A DNA stretch of 64,000 bases from Zantedeschia hybrid cultivar (taxonomy: Eukaryota > Streptophyta > Magnoliopsida > Alismatales > Araceae): NCBI GenBank assembly GCA_030544215.1, contig JARZZO010000003.1:36832379-36896378 (forward strand), written 5' to 3'. Position 1 is the first letter of the stretch, and each line of letters starts with the position of its first letter. Positions 23,740 to 35,018 of the stretch are shown one piece after another. The translations under genes were made by a program, and so were the position numbers. The notes beneath the pieces are model-generated. The model saw only the letters and a program-made list of their open reading frames with translations. It was not told the DNA's origin and did no database searches.

Positions 23740-24976
23740 TGATAGAATTGGGTGGCCTCAAAGCCAATCATTGTACATTCTAGTTCAGATTATTAATAAA
23801 GACAATCATTTCTTCATTTATAGTTCTTGCAAATTAACTATCGTAATGAAGGTCCGTAAACAAATGTATGGGATATTGAATCATGATGAGATCATGATAG
23901 TGAGATCAATATCCTCAGTCACTTGTCTTAAACAGTTCTCGATCATAGGATATTTGAGATGGACATTAAATATCCGATAAGATCGACACAAGTTATGTCT
24001 GCTCATATGATGAGGGTGAATGATCTCACATTCATTCGTGTGGTGACACTAAGACAAACTTGTGGGTGCTCATTAGAGAATGAGTTCACTGAACAGACCC
24101 AAATAAGAATTCCTGGATGGTAATTATACCTATTAGTCAACCAGGGAATTCAATCGTTGCAGTAGCACAGTTGGTCCTTTGACCTGAGTCGCCAATGATA
24201 CCTTGTTTGTGGACCATTGTATCTTGATTCTCTGACTTGTGGACTTTAACCATTAAGCCCACGATAGTCGGTCTCTCAGATACAGTGGAAAGCTTGCGAA
24301 GGTAATTGAGTGAACAACAAGGGATCACTCACTCTTGGTATAAGACTGGAGAGAGAATGTCCTATGGATGTGTACACAGAAATCCCTGGCCAGGGTCAAA
24401 TGAAAGAGATGTCTTTTTAGAAATTAACTGAGTATTGGAATCCATCTAAATAATGCGATAGAGGGTTTGACTATAAAACCATACCCTTGCGTTATTGGGA
24501 CATTGCATGAGTGAAGGATTTTATCTGTGCGGTATCTGCAGACGGAAAGGTTCAATTGAAGGGAACAATATCCCTTATATCTTCTGCGATCATGAGGTAG
24601 TCTTTGGTGCTGTTCATGATCAGAAGGCCAAGTGAATTAATCATCAGATGATAATCCACTTGTTTATTAAATTAATCATTTAACATATGATGTTTAAATG
24701 TTAATTAATAAATATTAAACTCTAGAATCAGTTCTAAGTTTAATGGGCCTGAAACCGGACTGATATATGGGCCTAGAGGGTCACACACATAAGAGCTCTC
24801 GTCAGACGGTGAGAGACGTTAAATTTCATGCTTATGTGGGTTTTTATGAAAAGCCACAGGATAAACATGAAGATTTAATGGAGATTTATCCAAGGCCAAA
24901 CTTTTGGATAATCATGAGGATTAATCCTTGTGCTTATCCTTATTTCTTATATAAGGAGGCCAAAGGGAGGGATAAA
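23740..24976 (+). repeat. Truncated extra copy of the C1 5' LTR
   Basis: Starts TGATAGAATTGGG and stops after GGGAGGGATAAA, where the first copy of the 1421-bp duplication ends. Includes the TATATAAG box (24948-24955) but lacks the start of transcribed sequence and U5. Confidence 0.9.
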
Positions 24977-25160
24977 AAGAGGGGGCCGACTGTGATGAAA
25001 ACCCGAAAGGGCACTTGGGTCGGTAAAGTGAATTAAGAAAAGAAATTCAAGCATGGCATTCATTGAAAGGGGGATATGATACAAAATTCTCTTTCTAATG
25101 TGCTGAAAGTTTACAAGGAATGACTTCCATCCCAGTTTACATGGAAAAACAAAAAGAAAA

Positions 25161-26744
25161 TGATAGAATTGGGTGGCCTCAAAGCCAATCATTGTACATT
25201 CTAGTTCAGATTATTAATAAAGACAATCATTTCTTCATTTATAGTTCTTGCAAATTAACTATCGTAATGAAGGTCCGTAAACAAATGTATGGGATATTGA
25301 ATCATGATGAGATCATGATAGTGAGATCAATATCCTCAGTCACTTGTCTTAAACAGTTCTCGATCATAGGATATTTGAGATGGACATTAAATATCCGATA
25401 AGATCGACACAAGTTATGTCTGCTCATATGATGAGGGTGAATGATCTCACATTCATTCGTGTGGTGACACTAAGACAAACTTGTGGGTGCTCATTAGAGA
25501 ATGAGTTCACTGAACAGACCCAAATAAGAATTCCTGGATGGTAATTATACCTATTAGTCAACCAGGGAATTCAATCGTTGCAGTAGCACAGTTGGTCCTT
25601 TGACCTGAGTCGCCAATGATACCTTGTTTGTGGACCATTGTATCTTGATTCTCTGACTTGTGGACTTTAACCATTAAGCCCACGATAGTCGGTCTCTCAG
25701 ATACAGTGGAAAGCTTGCGAAGGTAATTGAGTGAACAACAAGGGATCACTCACTCTTGGTATAAGACTGGAGAGAGAATGTCCTATGGATGTGTACACAG
25801 AAATCCCTGGCCAGGGTCAAATGAAAGAGATGTCTTTTTAGAAATTAACTGAGTATTGGAATCCATCTAAATAATGCGATAGAGGGTTTGACTATAAAAC
25901 CATACCCTTGCGTTATTGGGACATTGCATGAGTGAAGGATTTTATCTGTGCGGTATCTGCAGACGGAAAGGTTCAATTGAAGGGAACAATATCCCTTATA
26001 TCTTCTGCGATCATGAGGTAGTCTTTGGTGCTGTTCATGATCAGAAGGCCAAGTGAATTAATCATCAGATGATAATCCACTTGTTTATTAAATTAATCAT
26101 TTAACATATGATGTTTAAATGTTAATTAATAAATATTAAACTCTAGAATCAGTTCTAAGTTTAATGGGCCTGAAACCGGACTGATATATGGGCCTAGAGG
26201 GTCACACACATAAGAGCTCTCGTCAGACGGTGAGAGACGTTAAATTTCATGCTTATGTGGGTTTTTATGAAAAGCCACAGGATAAACATGAAGATTTAAT
26301 GGAGATTTATCCAAGGCCAAACTTTTGGATAATCATGAGGATTAATCCTTGTGCTTATCCTTATTTCTTATATAAGGAGGCCAAAGGGAGGGATAAAAGT
26401 TGGTTGGACGAATTTTACACTCCAGATTCTCTATCTCCTCTCTCTCTCTCCTTCTCTCTCTCTTGGAGTAGATCTGTCTCTCTCCGCGCATGGTGGATTT
26501 GAGATCTGGTCGGAGCACTCAAGTCAAGGAGGAAATCGCGTTTGCAGCGGGAGCTCGTGTGGATACCCTAGAGATCGTGCGCGTGCGCGATTACCGAGTC
26601 GGAATCATCCACGGGAGATTTGAAACCCCGCAAAGGTAAAGAACTGTGCTTCCCACGCTATTTTTATTGTCCGTTTTACGATCCCAGCAGCCGATACATA
26701 GGAATCGATTTTATTCTCCGCTGCGTTCTTGGCGATTCCTAATA
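25161..26744 (+). repeat. 5' LTR of C1
   Basis: Begins TGATAGAATT and ends CCTAATA; the 3' LTR ends CCTAACA, so the terminal CA has mutated to TA here. A TATA box TATATAAG is at 26369-26376. A CT-rich stretch follows at about 26433-26465. A possible splice donor CAAAG|GTAAAG is at 26636. Confidence 0.95.
26369..26376 (+). promoter_or_regulatory. TATA box of the C1 5' LTR
   Basis: TATATAAG, conserved at 34517-34524 in the 3' LTR and in the duplicated fragment at 24948. A pyrimidine-rich CTCTCT tract lies 60-90 bp downstream, as expected near a plant transcription start. Confidence 0.7.
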
Positions 26745-26745
26745 G

Positions 26746-26761
26746 TGGTATCAGAGCCAGG
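26746..26761 (+). other. Primer binding site of C1 (initiator tRNA-Met)
   Basis: TGGTATCAGAGCCAGG, one base after the LTR end. TGGTATCAGAGC is the standard complement of the plant initiator tRNA-Met 3' end used by copia elements. Confidence 0.9.
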
Positions 26762-28350
26762 TTGCTGGTTCGATCGTAAAATGACATCGTTTTGCGTGAT
26801 AATTTCTCGTTATGCGTGAAGAACCCGTATTGTACGTGTTCTTGGGCTAAAATTTATTTTAAAAATCTGGGAATCGTTCCCACGTTTTTAGAATGTCTAA
26901 AACTTATTGGGATTTGATCCCGGTTTTAAAAAGGGGGTATTTTGTTCATGGATGAACTGGCGGGTAGGAATATTGGGGCTGATTATTAATTTTTATTTCT
27001 TGATAAAGAATCCTCCATCTGCACGTCAAAACCAGATCTAGGATTGTCCTGGTCTTCTCTGATGATTCTTGGAGGTTTGGGGAGGCAAATACAATTTGCT
27101 GGTGTTTATTAACCTGAATTTTTATCATCAGTTTAGAACTATATAAGAGGAGATTAACATGGGATTTGAAATATCCATGCTGATTGGTTTTCTCCGGTGA
27201 TGATTTAAGATAACTTGTTATCTTTATCAAGGCCAGCAGGAGGCCCGACCCCGGTCGCCTGGGTCGGCGACGACCTACCCTCGCCGGTCGGGGGAGAACC
27301 AGGCACTGCTGCGACTGCTTCGCAGGCAGGGGTCGAGGAGAGGTTCCGGCGGCGCTCACTAGGGCCACCTGCGTCGATCACCGGCGCCGTTGGGGTTGGC
27401 CGGAGCTCCGTCGCCGTACGCCATGGCCGGCGGTGGCCTTCCCGGCATAGGCTTGCCCACGAAAAACTCTGGCATGCGATGAGATCGCATGCAAACTTAA
27501 CAGGGGCAATCCGGGGCGCCGCCGGCGACGTTCGACGCCGTTGACGACGTCCACCGGCGCCGTACGGGCCGGCCGGAGCCCTGCCGCCCGTCGGCCGGGC
27601 CGGCAGCGCCCTCCCCCGGCCAGTCGGGGTGCGAACCAGGCGCCGGCTTCACCCCAAACCCTAACGGGCGGCGGGGGTGAAGCGGCGCGTGGGCCGCCGG
27701 GTCGGCCCGCCCGACCCGCGCCGGATCCGGACCGAGTCCTGACCCGACCGGCCCTAAAGGCTATCCGAACCCTTATTATAACCCCCTTTAATCCTTTATT
27801 AGCCCATTTTAAACCCTTTTCAACCCATTTTAAAATTATTTTAAAATAGAAAAATTATAGGAATAATTAATAACTGTTATTAATTATTCTTATGATTATT
27901 AATAGGTCATTAAACTGTTTAATGACTATTAATTCACTTAAAGGGTTTTATTAATAATAGGGTATTAGTTAATTATTTAAAAATATTTTAGATAATTAAC
28001 TTCCCTATTATATCAATTAAGTTTAAAACTGTTTTAAACTTATTTTATGCATAACTTGATTTTATTTAGCTGTTCAAAATGTTTGAATTAAGATTTAGAT
28101 TAACTGAATGGTTTAGTTATTTAATTTGTCAATAATGTTTTGAATATTATTGATAATGATGAAAAATGTTATTTCAAAAACTAATTGGTATTATAATTTT
28201 ATATTTATAAAAATTTAATATCAAACTGCAATTATGTGATGATTGTGATGCATGTGATGTGTTTTATGGTGGGATGATCATGGACTTAGTATTTTCATGT
28301 GATGATTGATGTGAATGAATGCGATGGTTAATTCATTTGATATTTTAAAT
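26762..28350 (+). other. C1 leader, first part: GC-rich block then AT-rich block
   Basis: Non-coding. A strongly GC-rich block lies at about 27230-27770 (Gly/Arg/Pro/Ala-rich ORFs in it are compositional). Very AT-rich sequence with TTAATTA motifs follows to about 28250. Element D shows the same GC-then-AT order at the matching place, so the pattern belongs to the leader and is not a captured gene. Confidence 0.65.
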
Positions 28351-28475
28351 AGGACCTGCGTGTCCTCCTCTCTCTTAATCCAAATGTACTCTCTACCTTC
28401 CTATAAGATTGTACTCCCCTTGATAAGATCAAGGTTTCTTATTGTTTAAATGTACATTTATGGACCTGCGAGTCC
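28351..28475 (+). other. Two small CTGCG[T/A]-loop hairpins in the C1 leader
   Basis: AGGAC-CTGCGT-GTCCT at 28351-28366 and GGAC-CTGCGA-GTCC at 28462-28475. Element D has AGAGAT-CTGCGT-ATCTCT at 44590-44607: same loop, different but still complementary stem. Confidence 0.65.
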
Positions 28476-28875
28476 TGAATTTCATATTTAAAAGTTATGG
28501 ATTAAGTTTAGAGGACGTGATCTTCTGAAGACACCTCTGAAGGAAGAACTCGCATCAAATGGAACCAGTGATGCTGTTTTCACATTAGGATTCTATTATG
28601 GATCTTCGTTTGGCTCCGATGATTCCATAGTAGCTTAATCAGTCCATGATCATCCCTATTTAATTTTTCTGCATATATGTGATATTTGTGGACTATGCTA
28701 TCATATATATATTTCTATTAAGTATTATGATACTTCAAATCGAAATACTATTGATAGCACGATTTTTATAAATCAACTCAAAAACCCTCTTTTAAAATTT
28801 AAGTTGTAAACGTGAGATATTCATAATAATCCACGTTACCCACCGTCATTATAGATCTTAGGATAATTCTTATCT

Positions 28876-29186
28876 CAAATGCATTTGTTGTGCTACCACA
28901 AGGTCTATTTGATTTAGAAATTAACCTAGGTCTACGACATGTGATGTCATTAAGATAAATGGACAAATAGTGTAGTTTTGTTGTGCTACCACAAGGATTG
29001 CACTATGAATTCATGTTATCTGAGTAATGATGGATAAACTTAACTAAATCATTTGATTTGTTGTGCTACCACAAGGTCATTCTGATTCAGGGGTTAAATT
29101 GATCGGATATTGCAAATGTTGCAATTGTCAAGAGTTGACTGCCTAAGGGACTTGATGTGATTTGTTGTGCTACCACAAAGTCACAT
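28876..29186 (+). ncRNA. Four-hairpin leader RNA array of C1 (constant tip, variable stems)
   Basis: The tip TTTGTTGTGCTACCACAAGG (inner stem TTGTG/CACAA, loop CTAC) occurs at 28884, 28977 (first base TTTTG), 29057 and 29161 (last bases AG). Each copy is enclosed by its own complementary pair: CAAAT (28876)/ATTTG (28907); ATAGTG (28967)/CACTAT (29001); AATCA (29047)/TGATT (29083); ATGTGA (29155)/TCACAT (29181). Sequence between units is unrelated. Element D has the same layout with the loop CTATC. Constant tip plus changing but paired stem is what a selected RNA structure looks like. It ends 180 bp before the gag ATG. The function is unknown; packaging, dimerisation or translation control are possible. 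Confidence 0.75.
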
Positions 29187-29218
29187 GCATGATGCCCGAA
29201 TGATTCTGATCCCCACTA

Positions 29219-29265
29219 GGAGATCACCGGAATCTCCCGTTCTGTATATTAGAGGGTCATACAGA
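29219..29265 (+). ncRNA. Two conserved hairpins before C1 gag
   Basis: GGAGAT (29219-29224)/ATCTCC (29232-29237), then TCTGTAT (29241-29247)/ATACAGA (29259-29265). They follow the conserved block GATTCTGATCCCCACTA. In D the first stem is GGAGAC/GTCTCC, a compensatory pair change, and the second keeps CTGTAT/ATACAG. Confidence 0.7.
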
Positions 29266-29365
29266 TCACCGAAAAATAGTAGGAGTCTAAATCTAGATTA
29301 AAAGTCCTAAATCAGATTTTAAGAACTATCTGCTCATTTTTATATATATTTCCTTGTAGGTCGCT

Positions 29366-32300
29366 ATGTCGTCACTTAACCCCCTTCGTTGCATACTTGA
29401 TGCAAACAAACTCACGGGACCTAATTACATTGACTGGTTACGCAACCTGAAGATTGTCCTCAGGTGTGAAAAGCTAGACTATGTCCTGGATCAACCAGAT
29501 CCAGTACAACCCGGTGAAAATGCTAACGAGGATGAATTAATGATGTATGAAAATTGGAAGGAGGACTTTGTCAAAGTCCAGTGTTATATGCTTGGTTCAA
29601 TGAACAATGAACTGCAATGACAGCATGATAACGTGGAACCTAAGTCCATTCTGAATCACCTACAAGAGTTGTTTGGTGAACAATCCAGAACAGAAAGATA
29701 TGAGATATCTAAGAAATTGTTCAGGACCAGAATGAGCAAGGGCACATCTGTGCAAACTCATGTGCTCAAGATGATAGAATGGATTGAGAGGCTTGCTGTG
29801 CTTAGCTTTGTTATGAACAATGACCTACGCATCGACTTAATCCTACAGTCCCTTCTAGATTCATTTTCACAATTCATTATCAACTTCAATATGAACAATA
29901 TTGAAGTTACACTGGCTGAGCTGCTCAATATGTTGAAGACAACAGTAGGCACTATCCAGAAAGACAAGCCACATGTAATGCTTGTTGGTAAGACCAACAA
30001 GAAAAGAAAAGCTGGATAGACCTTTAAGAAAGGTAAGCCTAAAAAGCTAGTGAAAAGCAAACCGGCGGTTCAAAAGGACAAAGCTAAAGTCAATGATAAA
30101 GGTCAGTGTTTTCACTGCCATAAAGAAGGTCACTGGAAGAGAAACTGCAAGATCTATCTAGCAGAAAAAGCAAAGGAGAAGCTTGGTGAAGCTTCAGGTA
30201 TACTCATGATCGATCTTAACTTGTCTTATAGAGAATCAACATCTTGGGTATTAGATATTGGATGTGTTTCTCATATATGTAATAACTTGCAGGTGCTAAC
30301 AAGTAAAAGAAGATTGAACCGCGGAGACGTGGATCTGAGGCTTGGGAATGGAGCAAAAGTTGCTGCGTTAGCTGTGGGGACAGCAAAACTTCAGATGCCG
30401 TCAGGAGACTCATTGGAACTAATAGATTGTTATTATGTTCCGACCATTATTAGGAATATCATATCTATTTCATGTTTAGATAAACAAGGATATTCTATGA
30501 AACTAGAGAATAAAGGTTGTTCGATTTATCAAGGAGACAAATTGTTTGTTTCTAGATATTTATTGAATGGATTATATTTACTTGATATTTCATATGATGT
30601 TTGTCTGGTAAATAAATCTCTTGAATGAATAGATAAGGATGTGAATAAATCGTACCTATGGCATTGTAGGCTAGGTCATATAAATGAGAACATGATCATT
30701 AGGTTGCAAAAGAATGGATATCTTGATCCATTTGATTATAAATCATTTGCAACCTGTGAAGCTTGTCTTATGGGAAAGATGACCAAAGCTCCGTTTTCAG
30801 GACATGGAGACAGAGCTAAGGACTTATTGGAACTAATGCATAGTGATGTATGTGGTCCAATGTCCACTCATGCTATGGGTGGTTACTCATACTTTGTTTC
30901 ATTTACAGAAGATTTCTCAAGATATGGCTACATATATTTAATGAAATATAAGTCAGAGGTCTTTGAGAAATTTAAAGAGTTTAAAAATGAAGTTGAGAAC
31001 CAGACTAGAAAGAGTATCAAAACACTTCGATCAGATCGAGGGGGTGAATACTTAAGTACAGAATTCACACAATATCTTAAGAATAATGGTATTTTGTCTC
31101 AGTGGACTCCTCCTTATACACCTCAATTAAATGGTGTATCGGAAAGGAGAAATCGTACTCTATTAGATATGGTACGATCAATGATGAGTTATGCCAAACT
31201 TCTAATATCTTTATGGGGATATGCACTGTTGACTGTTGCATATCTGTTGAACAAAATTCCCAGTAAGTCAATATCTTCCAATCCATATGAGATATGGAAA
31301 GGAAAGAAACCAGACTTTAAGCATGTTAGAGTCTGGGGTTGTCCTGCATATGTCAAAAGACATGATCCAGACAAACTGGATTCAAGGACAGAAAAATGTA
31401 AATTTGTGGGATATCCAAAAGAGACTTTTGGATATTATTTCTATCAGCCCAGCGATCAAAGGGTGTTTGTCGCAAAAAGAGTTGTCTTCTTAGAGAAAGA
31501 ATATCTTTCAAAAGAAGACAGTGGGAGTAAGATAGAACTGGAAGAAATTCTAGACTCACAAATCAACAATAGCTCACCTACTGAACCATTGACTCAAGAA
31601 CTTGTTCAAGATGATACACAAAAGGTTCGCAGATCAGGTAGAGTGCCTAAGCAGCCTGAAAGATATGTTGGACATATCGATGATGACAAACCAAAAGTGC
31701 ACTTAAATGAGGATGATGATCCTCAAACTTATCAAGAAGCCATAAATAGTCAAGAATCAGAAAAATGGCAAGAAGCAATGAATTCTGAAATTCAGTCCAT
31801 GTATGCCAACCAAGTTTGGAACTTGGTTGATCTGCCAGAAGGTATAGTACCTATTGGCAGTAAATGGATCTTTAAAAGAAAGATCGGGGCAGATGGACAC
31901 ATTGACACATACAAGGCAAGGCTGGTAGCAAAAGGATATCGTCAAAGGCAAGGCATTGACTATGACGAAACCTTTTCACTAGTTGCCATGATTAAGCCAA
32001 TCAGAATACTTCTTGCTATCGCCGCATTCTATGATTATGAAATATGGCAAATGGATGTGAAAACAACATTCCTTAACGGGAACCTTCAAGAAGAGGTGTC
32101 TATGATACAACCTGAAGGATTCACTTCCAAAGAGCATTCAAGCAAGGTATGCAAGCTGCAAAGATCTATCTATAAATTAACGCAGGCATCCCGAACTTGG
32201 AACTTAAGATTTGATGAAGCAATCAAATCTTATGACTTCATTAAGAATGAAGATGAACCTTGTGTATACAAAAAGGCTAGTGGGAGCGCAGTTACTTTTT

Positions 32301-33294
32301 TAGTACTTTACGTTGATGACATTCTACTAATTGGGAATGATATAGGAATGTTGTCATCAGTAAAGACTTGGTTATCCAAAAACTTCTCTATGAAAGATTT
32401 GGGAGAAGCATCCTATATTATGGGAATAAGGATCTATAGAGATAGGTCCAAAAGGATGCTTGGCTTATCCCAATCTATGTACATAGATACCATAGTCAAA
32501 AGGTTTGACATGGAAAATCCAAGAGAGGCCTCGTTCCAATGAGCCAGGGAATTTATCTCTCTAAAGGAATGTCTCCCAAGACACCTGAAGAGAGAGCATA
32601 CATGGATAGAGTTCCTTATGGCTCGGCAATAGGATCTATCATGTATGCAATGCTACGTACTAGGCTTGATGTGGCACACCCACTAAGTGTCACTAGTAGA
32701 TATCAGGCTGATCCAGGTGAAGAACACTGGAAGGCGGTGAAATGTATCCTTAGATATTTGAGAAGAACTAAGGATCTATTTCTCGTCTATGGAGGAAACG
32801 ACTTGGAACTTCGAGGGTTTACTGACTCGAGTTTTCAGTCGGATATGGATGATAGCAAATCCATGTCTAGATTTGTGTTCATGTTAAATGGAGGTGCAGT
32901 AAGTTGGAAAAGTTCCAAACAAGAAACAACTGCAGATTCGACGACCGAAGCAGAATACATTGCTGCAGCTGAAGCGGCCAAGGAGGCGGTTTGGATGAAG
33001 AAGTTCATATCGGCACTTGGAGTAGTTCCAAGCATTTCAGATCCTGTTCCATTATTGTGTGACAACAATGGGGCAATAGCTCAAGCGAAGGAGCCAAGAT
33101 CACATCAGAAGTCAAAGCACATTCTGAGACGATTTCATCTGATTCGTGAGATCATCGCCCGAGGAGATATAGTAGTTGAGAAAGTCTCATCTGAAGATAA
33201 TGTAGCAGATCCCTTGACTAAGCCATTATCTCAAAACAATTTAGAACGTCACCTTAAGTCTATGGGACTTAAACACATGGGTGATTGGCTATAG
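29366..33294 (+). pseudogene. C1 gag-pol
   Basis: ATG at 29366 (MSSLNPLRCILDANKL), a copia gag of the UBN2 type. The zinc knuckle is CFHCHKEGHWKRNC. In the protease, LDIGCVSHIC has lost the Thr of the DTG site. The integrase begins WHCRLGH and its core continues with SDRGGEY. RT has YVDD near 32310. RNase H contains FTDSSFQSD. Breaks: TGA at 29618-29620, TAG at 30017-30019 and TGA at 30626-30628, all in one frame. A one-base loss near 32515 then moves the frame, so RNase H is read in 32539-33294. Intact copies should encode one polyprotein of about 1300 residues. Few lesions for its size, consistent with the low LTR divergence. Confidence 0.92.
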
Positions 33295-33308
33295 TCCAAG
33301 TGGGAGAA
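33293..33308 (+). other. Polypurine tract of C1
   Basis: AGTCCAAGTGGGAGAA directly before the 3' LTR. D has AGTCCAAGTGGGAAAT in the same place at 49105-49120, so the two copia families share this junction. Confidence 0.75.
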
Positions 33309-34892
33309 TGATAGAATTGGGTGGCCTTAAAGCCAATCATTGTACATTCTAGTTCAGATTATTAATAAAGGCAATCATTTCTTCATTTATAGTTCTTGCA
33401 AATTAACTATCGTAATGAAGGTCCGTAGACAAATGTATGGGATATTGAATCATGATGAGATCATGATAGTGAGATCAATATCCTCAGTCACTTGTGTTAA
33501 ACAGTTCTCGATCATAGGATATTTGAGATGGACATTAAATATCTGATAAGATCGACACAAGTTATGTCTGCTCATATGATGAGGGTGAATGATCTCACAT
33601 TCACTCGTGTGGTGACACTAAGACAAACTTGTGGGTGCTCATTAGAGAATGAGTTCACTGAACAGACCCAAATAAGAATTCCTGGATGGTAATTATACCT
33701 ATTAGTCAACCAGGGAATTCAATCGTTGCAGTAGCACAGTTGGTCCTTTGACCTGAGTCACCAATGATACTTTGTTTGTGGACCATTGTATCTTGATTCT
33801 CTGACTTGTGGACTTTAACCATTAAGCCCACGATAGTCGGTCTCTCAGATACAGTGGAAAGCTTGCGAAGGTAATTGAGTGAACAACAAGGGATCACTCT
33901 CTCTTGGTATAAGACTGGAGAGAGAATGTCCTATGGATGTGTACACAGAAATCCCTGGCCAGGGTCAAATGAAAGAGATGTCTTTTTAGAAATTAACTGA
34001 GTATTGGAATCCATCGAAATAATGCGATAGAGGGTTTGACTATAAAACCATACCCTTGCGTTATTGGGACATTGCATGAGTGAAGGATTTTATCTGTGCG
34101 GTATCTGCAGACGGAAATGTTCAATTGAAGGGAACAATATCCCTTATATCTTCTGCGATCATGAGGTAGTCTTTGGTGCTGTTCATGATCAGAAGGCCAA
34201 GTGAATTAATCATCAGATGATAATCCACTTGTTTATTAAATTAATCATTTAACATATGATGTTTAAATGTTAATTAATAAATATTAAACTCTAGAATCAG
34301 TTCTAAGTTTAATGGGCCTGAAACCGGACTGATATATGGGCCTAGAGGGTCACACACATAAGAGTTCTCGTCAGACGGTGAGAGACGTTAAATTTCATGC
34401 TTATGTGGGTTTTTATGAAAAGCCGCAGGATAAACATGAAGATTTAATGGAGATTTATCCAAGGCCAAACTCTTGGTTAATCATGAGGATTAATCCTTGT
34501 GCTTATCCTTATTTCTTATATAAGGAGGCCAAGGGGAGGGGTAAAAGTTGGTTGGACGAATTTTACACCCCAGATTCTCTATCTCCTCTCTCTCTCTCCT
34601 TCTCTCTCTCTTGGAGTAGATCTGTCTCTCTCCGCGCATGGTGGATTTGAGATCTGGTCGGAGCACTCAAGTCGAGGAGGAAATTGCGTTTGCAGCCGGA
34701 GCTCGTATGGATACCCTAGAGATCGTGCGCGTGCGCGATTACCGGGTCGGAATCATCCACGGGAGATTCGAAACCCCGCAAAGGTAAAGAACTGTTCTTC
34801 CCACGCTATTTTTATTGTTCGCTTAACGATCCCAGCAGCCGATACATAGGAATCGATTTTATTCTCCGCTGCGTTCTTGGCGATTCCTAACA
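33309..34892 (+). repeat. 3' LTR of C1
   Basis: Same length (1584 bp) as the 5' LTR, TG...CA ends, TATA box at 34517-34524. Followed by TSD GAAAA (34893-34897). Confidence 0.95.
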
Positions 34893-34897
34893 GAAAA
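34893..34897. repeat. Target-site duplication of C1 (GAAAA)
   Basis: Matches GAAAA at 25156-25160, and at 23735-23739 in the duplicated flank. Confidence 0.85.
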
Positions 34898-35018
34898 TAC
34901 CCTTCCCAACTATAAAGTTCAGTTATAAACAACATCATGGATCCTCAAGTAACATGGACAGCAGAGGAAGTCCTTCTCCAACTTGAGTATGCAACTCAGA
35001 AAGCGCTTCCTCTCCAGT

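Larger units (their letters stand above)
23556..26397. repeat. 1421-bp tandem duplication across the left edge of element C1
   Basis: Copies are 23556-24976 and 24977-26397. Each holds about 184 bp of B1 flank plus about 1237 bp of the C1 LTR. The two look identical by eye, and homology at the breakpoints is only one or two bases (A-rich). It must post-date the C1 insertion, because it includes the insertion junction and its TSD (23735-23739 and 25156-25160, both GAAAA). Either a recent duplication or an assembly artefact. Confidence 0.9.
26636..29359 (+). other. Possible leader intron of C1
   Basis: Donor CAAAG|GTAAAG in the U5 region of the 5' LTR and acceptor TTTCCTTGTAG|G seven bases before the gag ATG at 29366. 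D has the same pair at 42597 and 45589. Splicing would remove the primer binding site and the whole hairpin array from a gag-pol mRNA, leaving them only in full-length RNA. Sequence-based inference only. Confidence 0.35.
25161..34892 (+). mobile_element. Ty1/copia element C1, complete but defective
   Basis: Two 1584-bp LTRs (25161-26744 and 33309-34892) flank a tRNA-Met primer binding site, a 2.6 kb leader, one gag-pol region and a purine tract. The TSD GAAAA is at 25156-25160 and 34893-34897. I count roughly 29 differences between the LTRs by eye (about 1.8%), so it is fairly young. Domain order (gag, zinc knuckle, protease, integrase, RT, RNase H) is that of Ty1/copia. The lineage within copia was not determined. 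Confidence 0.95.

Noticed and set aside
24137..24328. 63-codon minus-strand ORF found in every C-family LTR (also 25558, 33706, 51814)
   Set aside because: Repeated only because the LTR is repeated; no domain, and it runs against LTR transcription.
24767..25036. Plus-strand ORFs of about 80-104 codons at the end of the C LTR U3 (also 26188, 34336)
   Set aside because: They straddle the TATA box, so they would not be on the element mRNA; no domain.
27215..27849. Gly/Arg/Pro-rich ORFs that could look like a captured host gene in the C1 leader
   Set aside because: GC-rich block without a recognised domain; element D has a similar block at the same place, so it is a leader feature.
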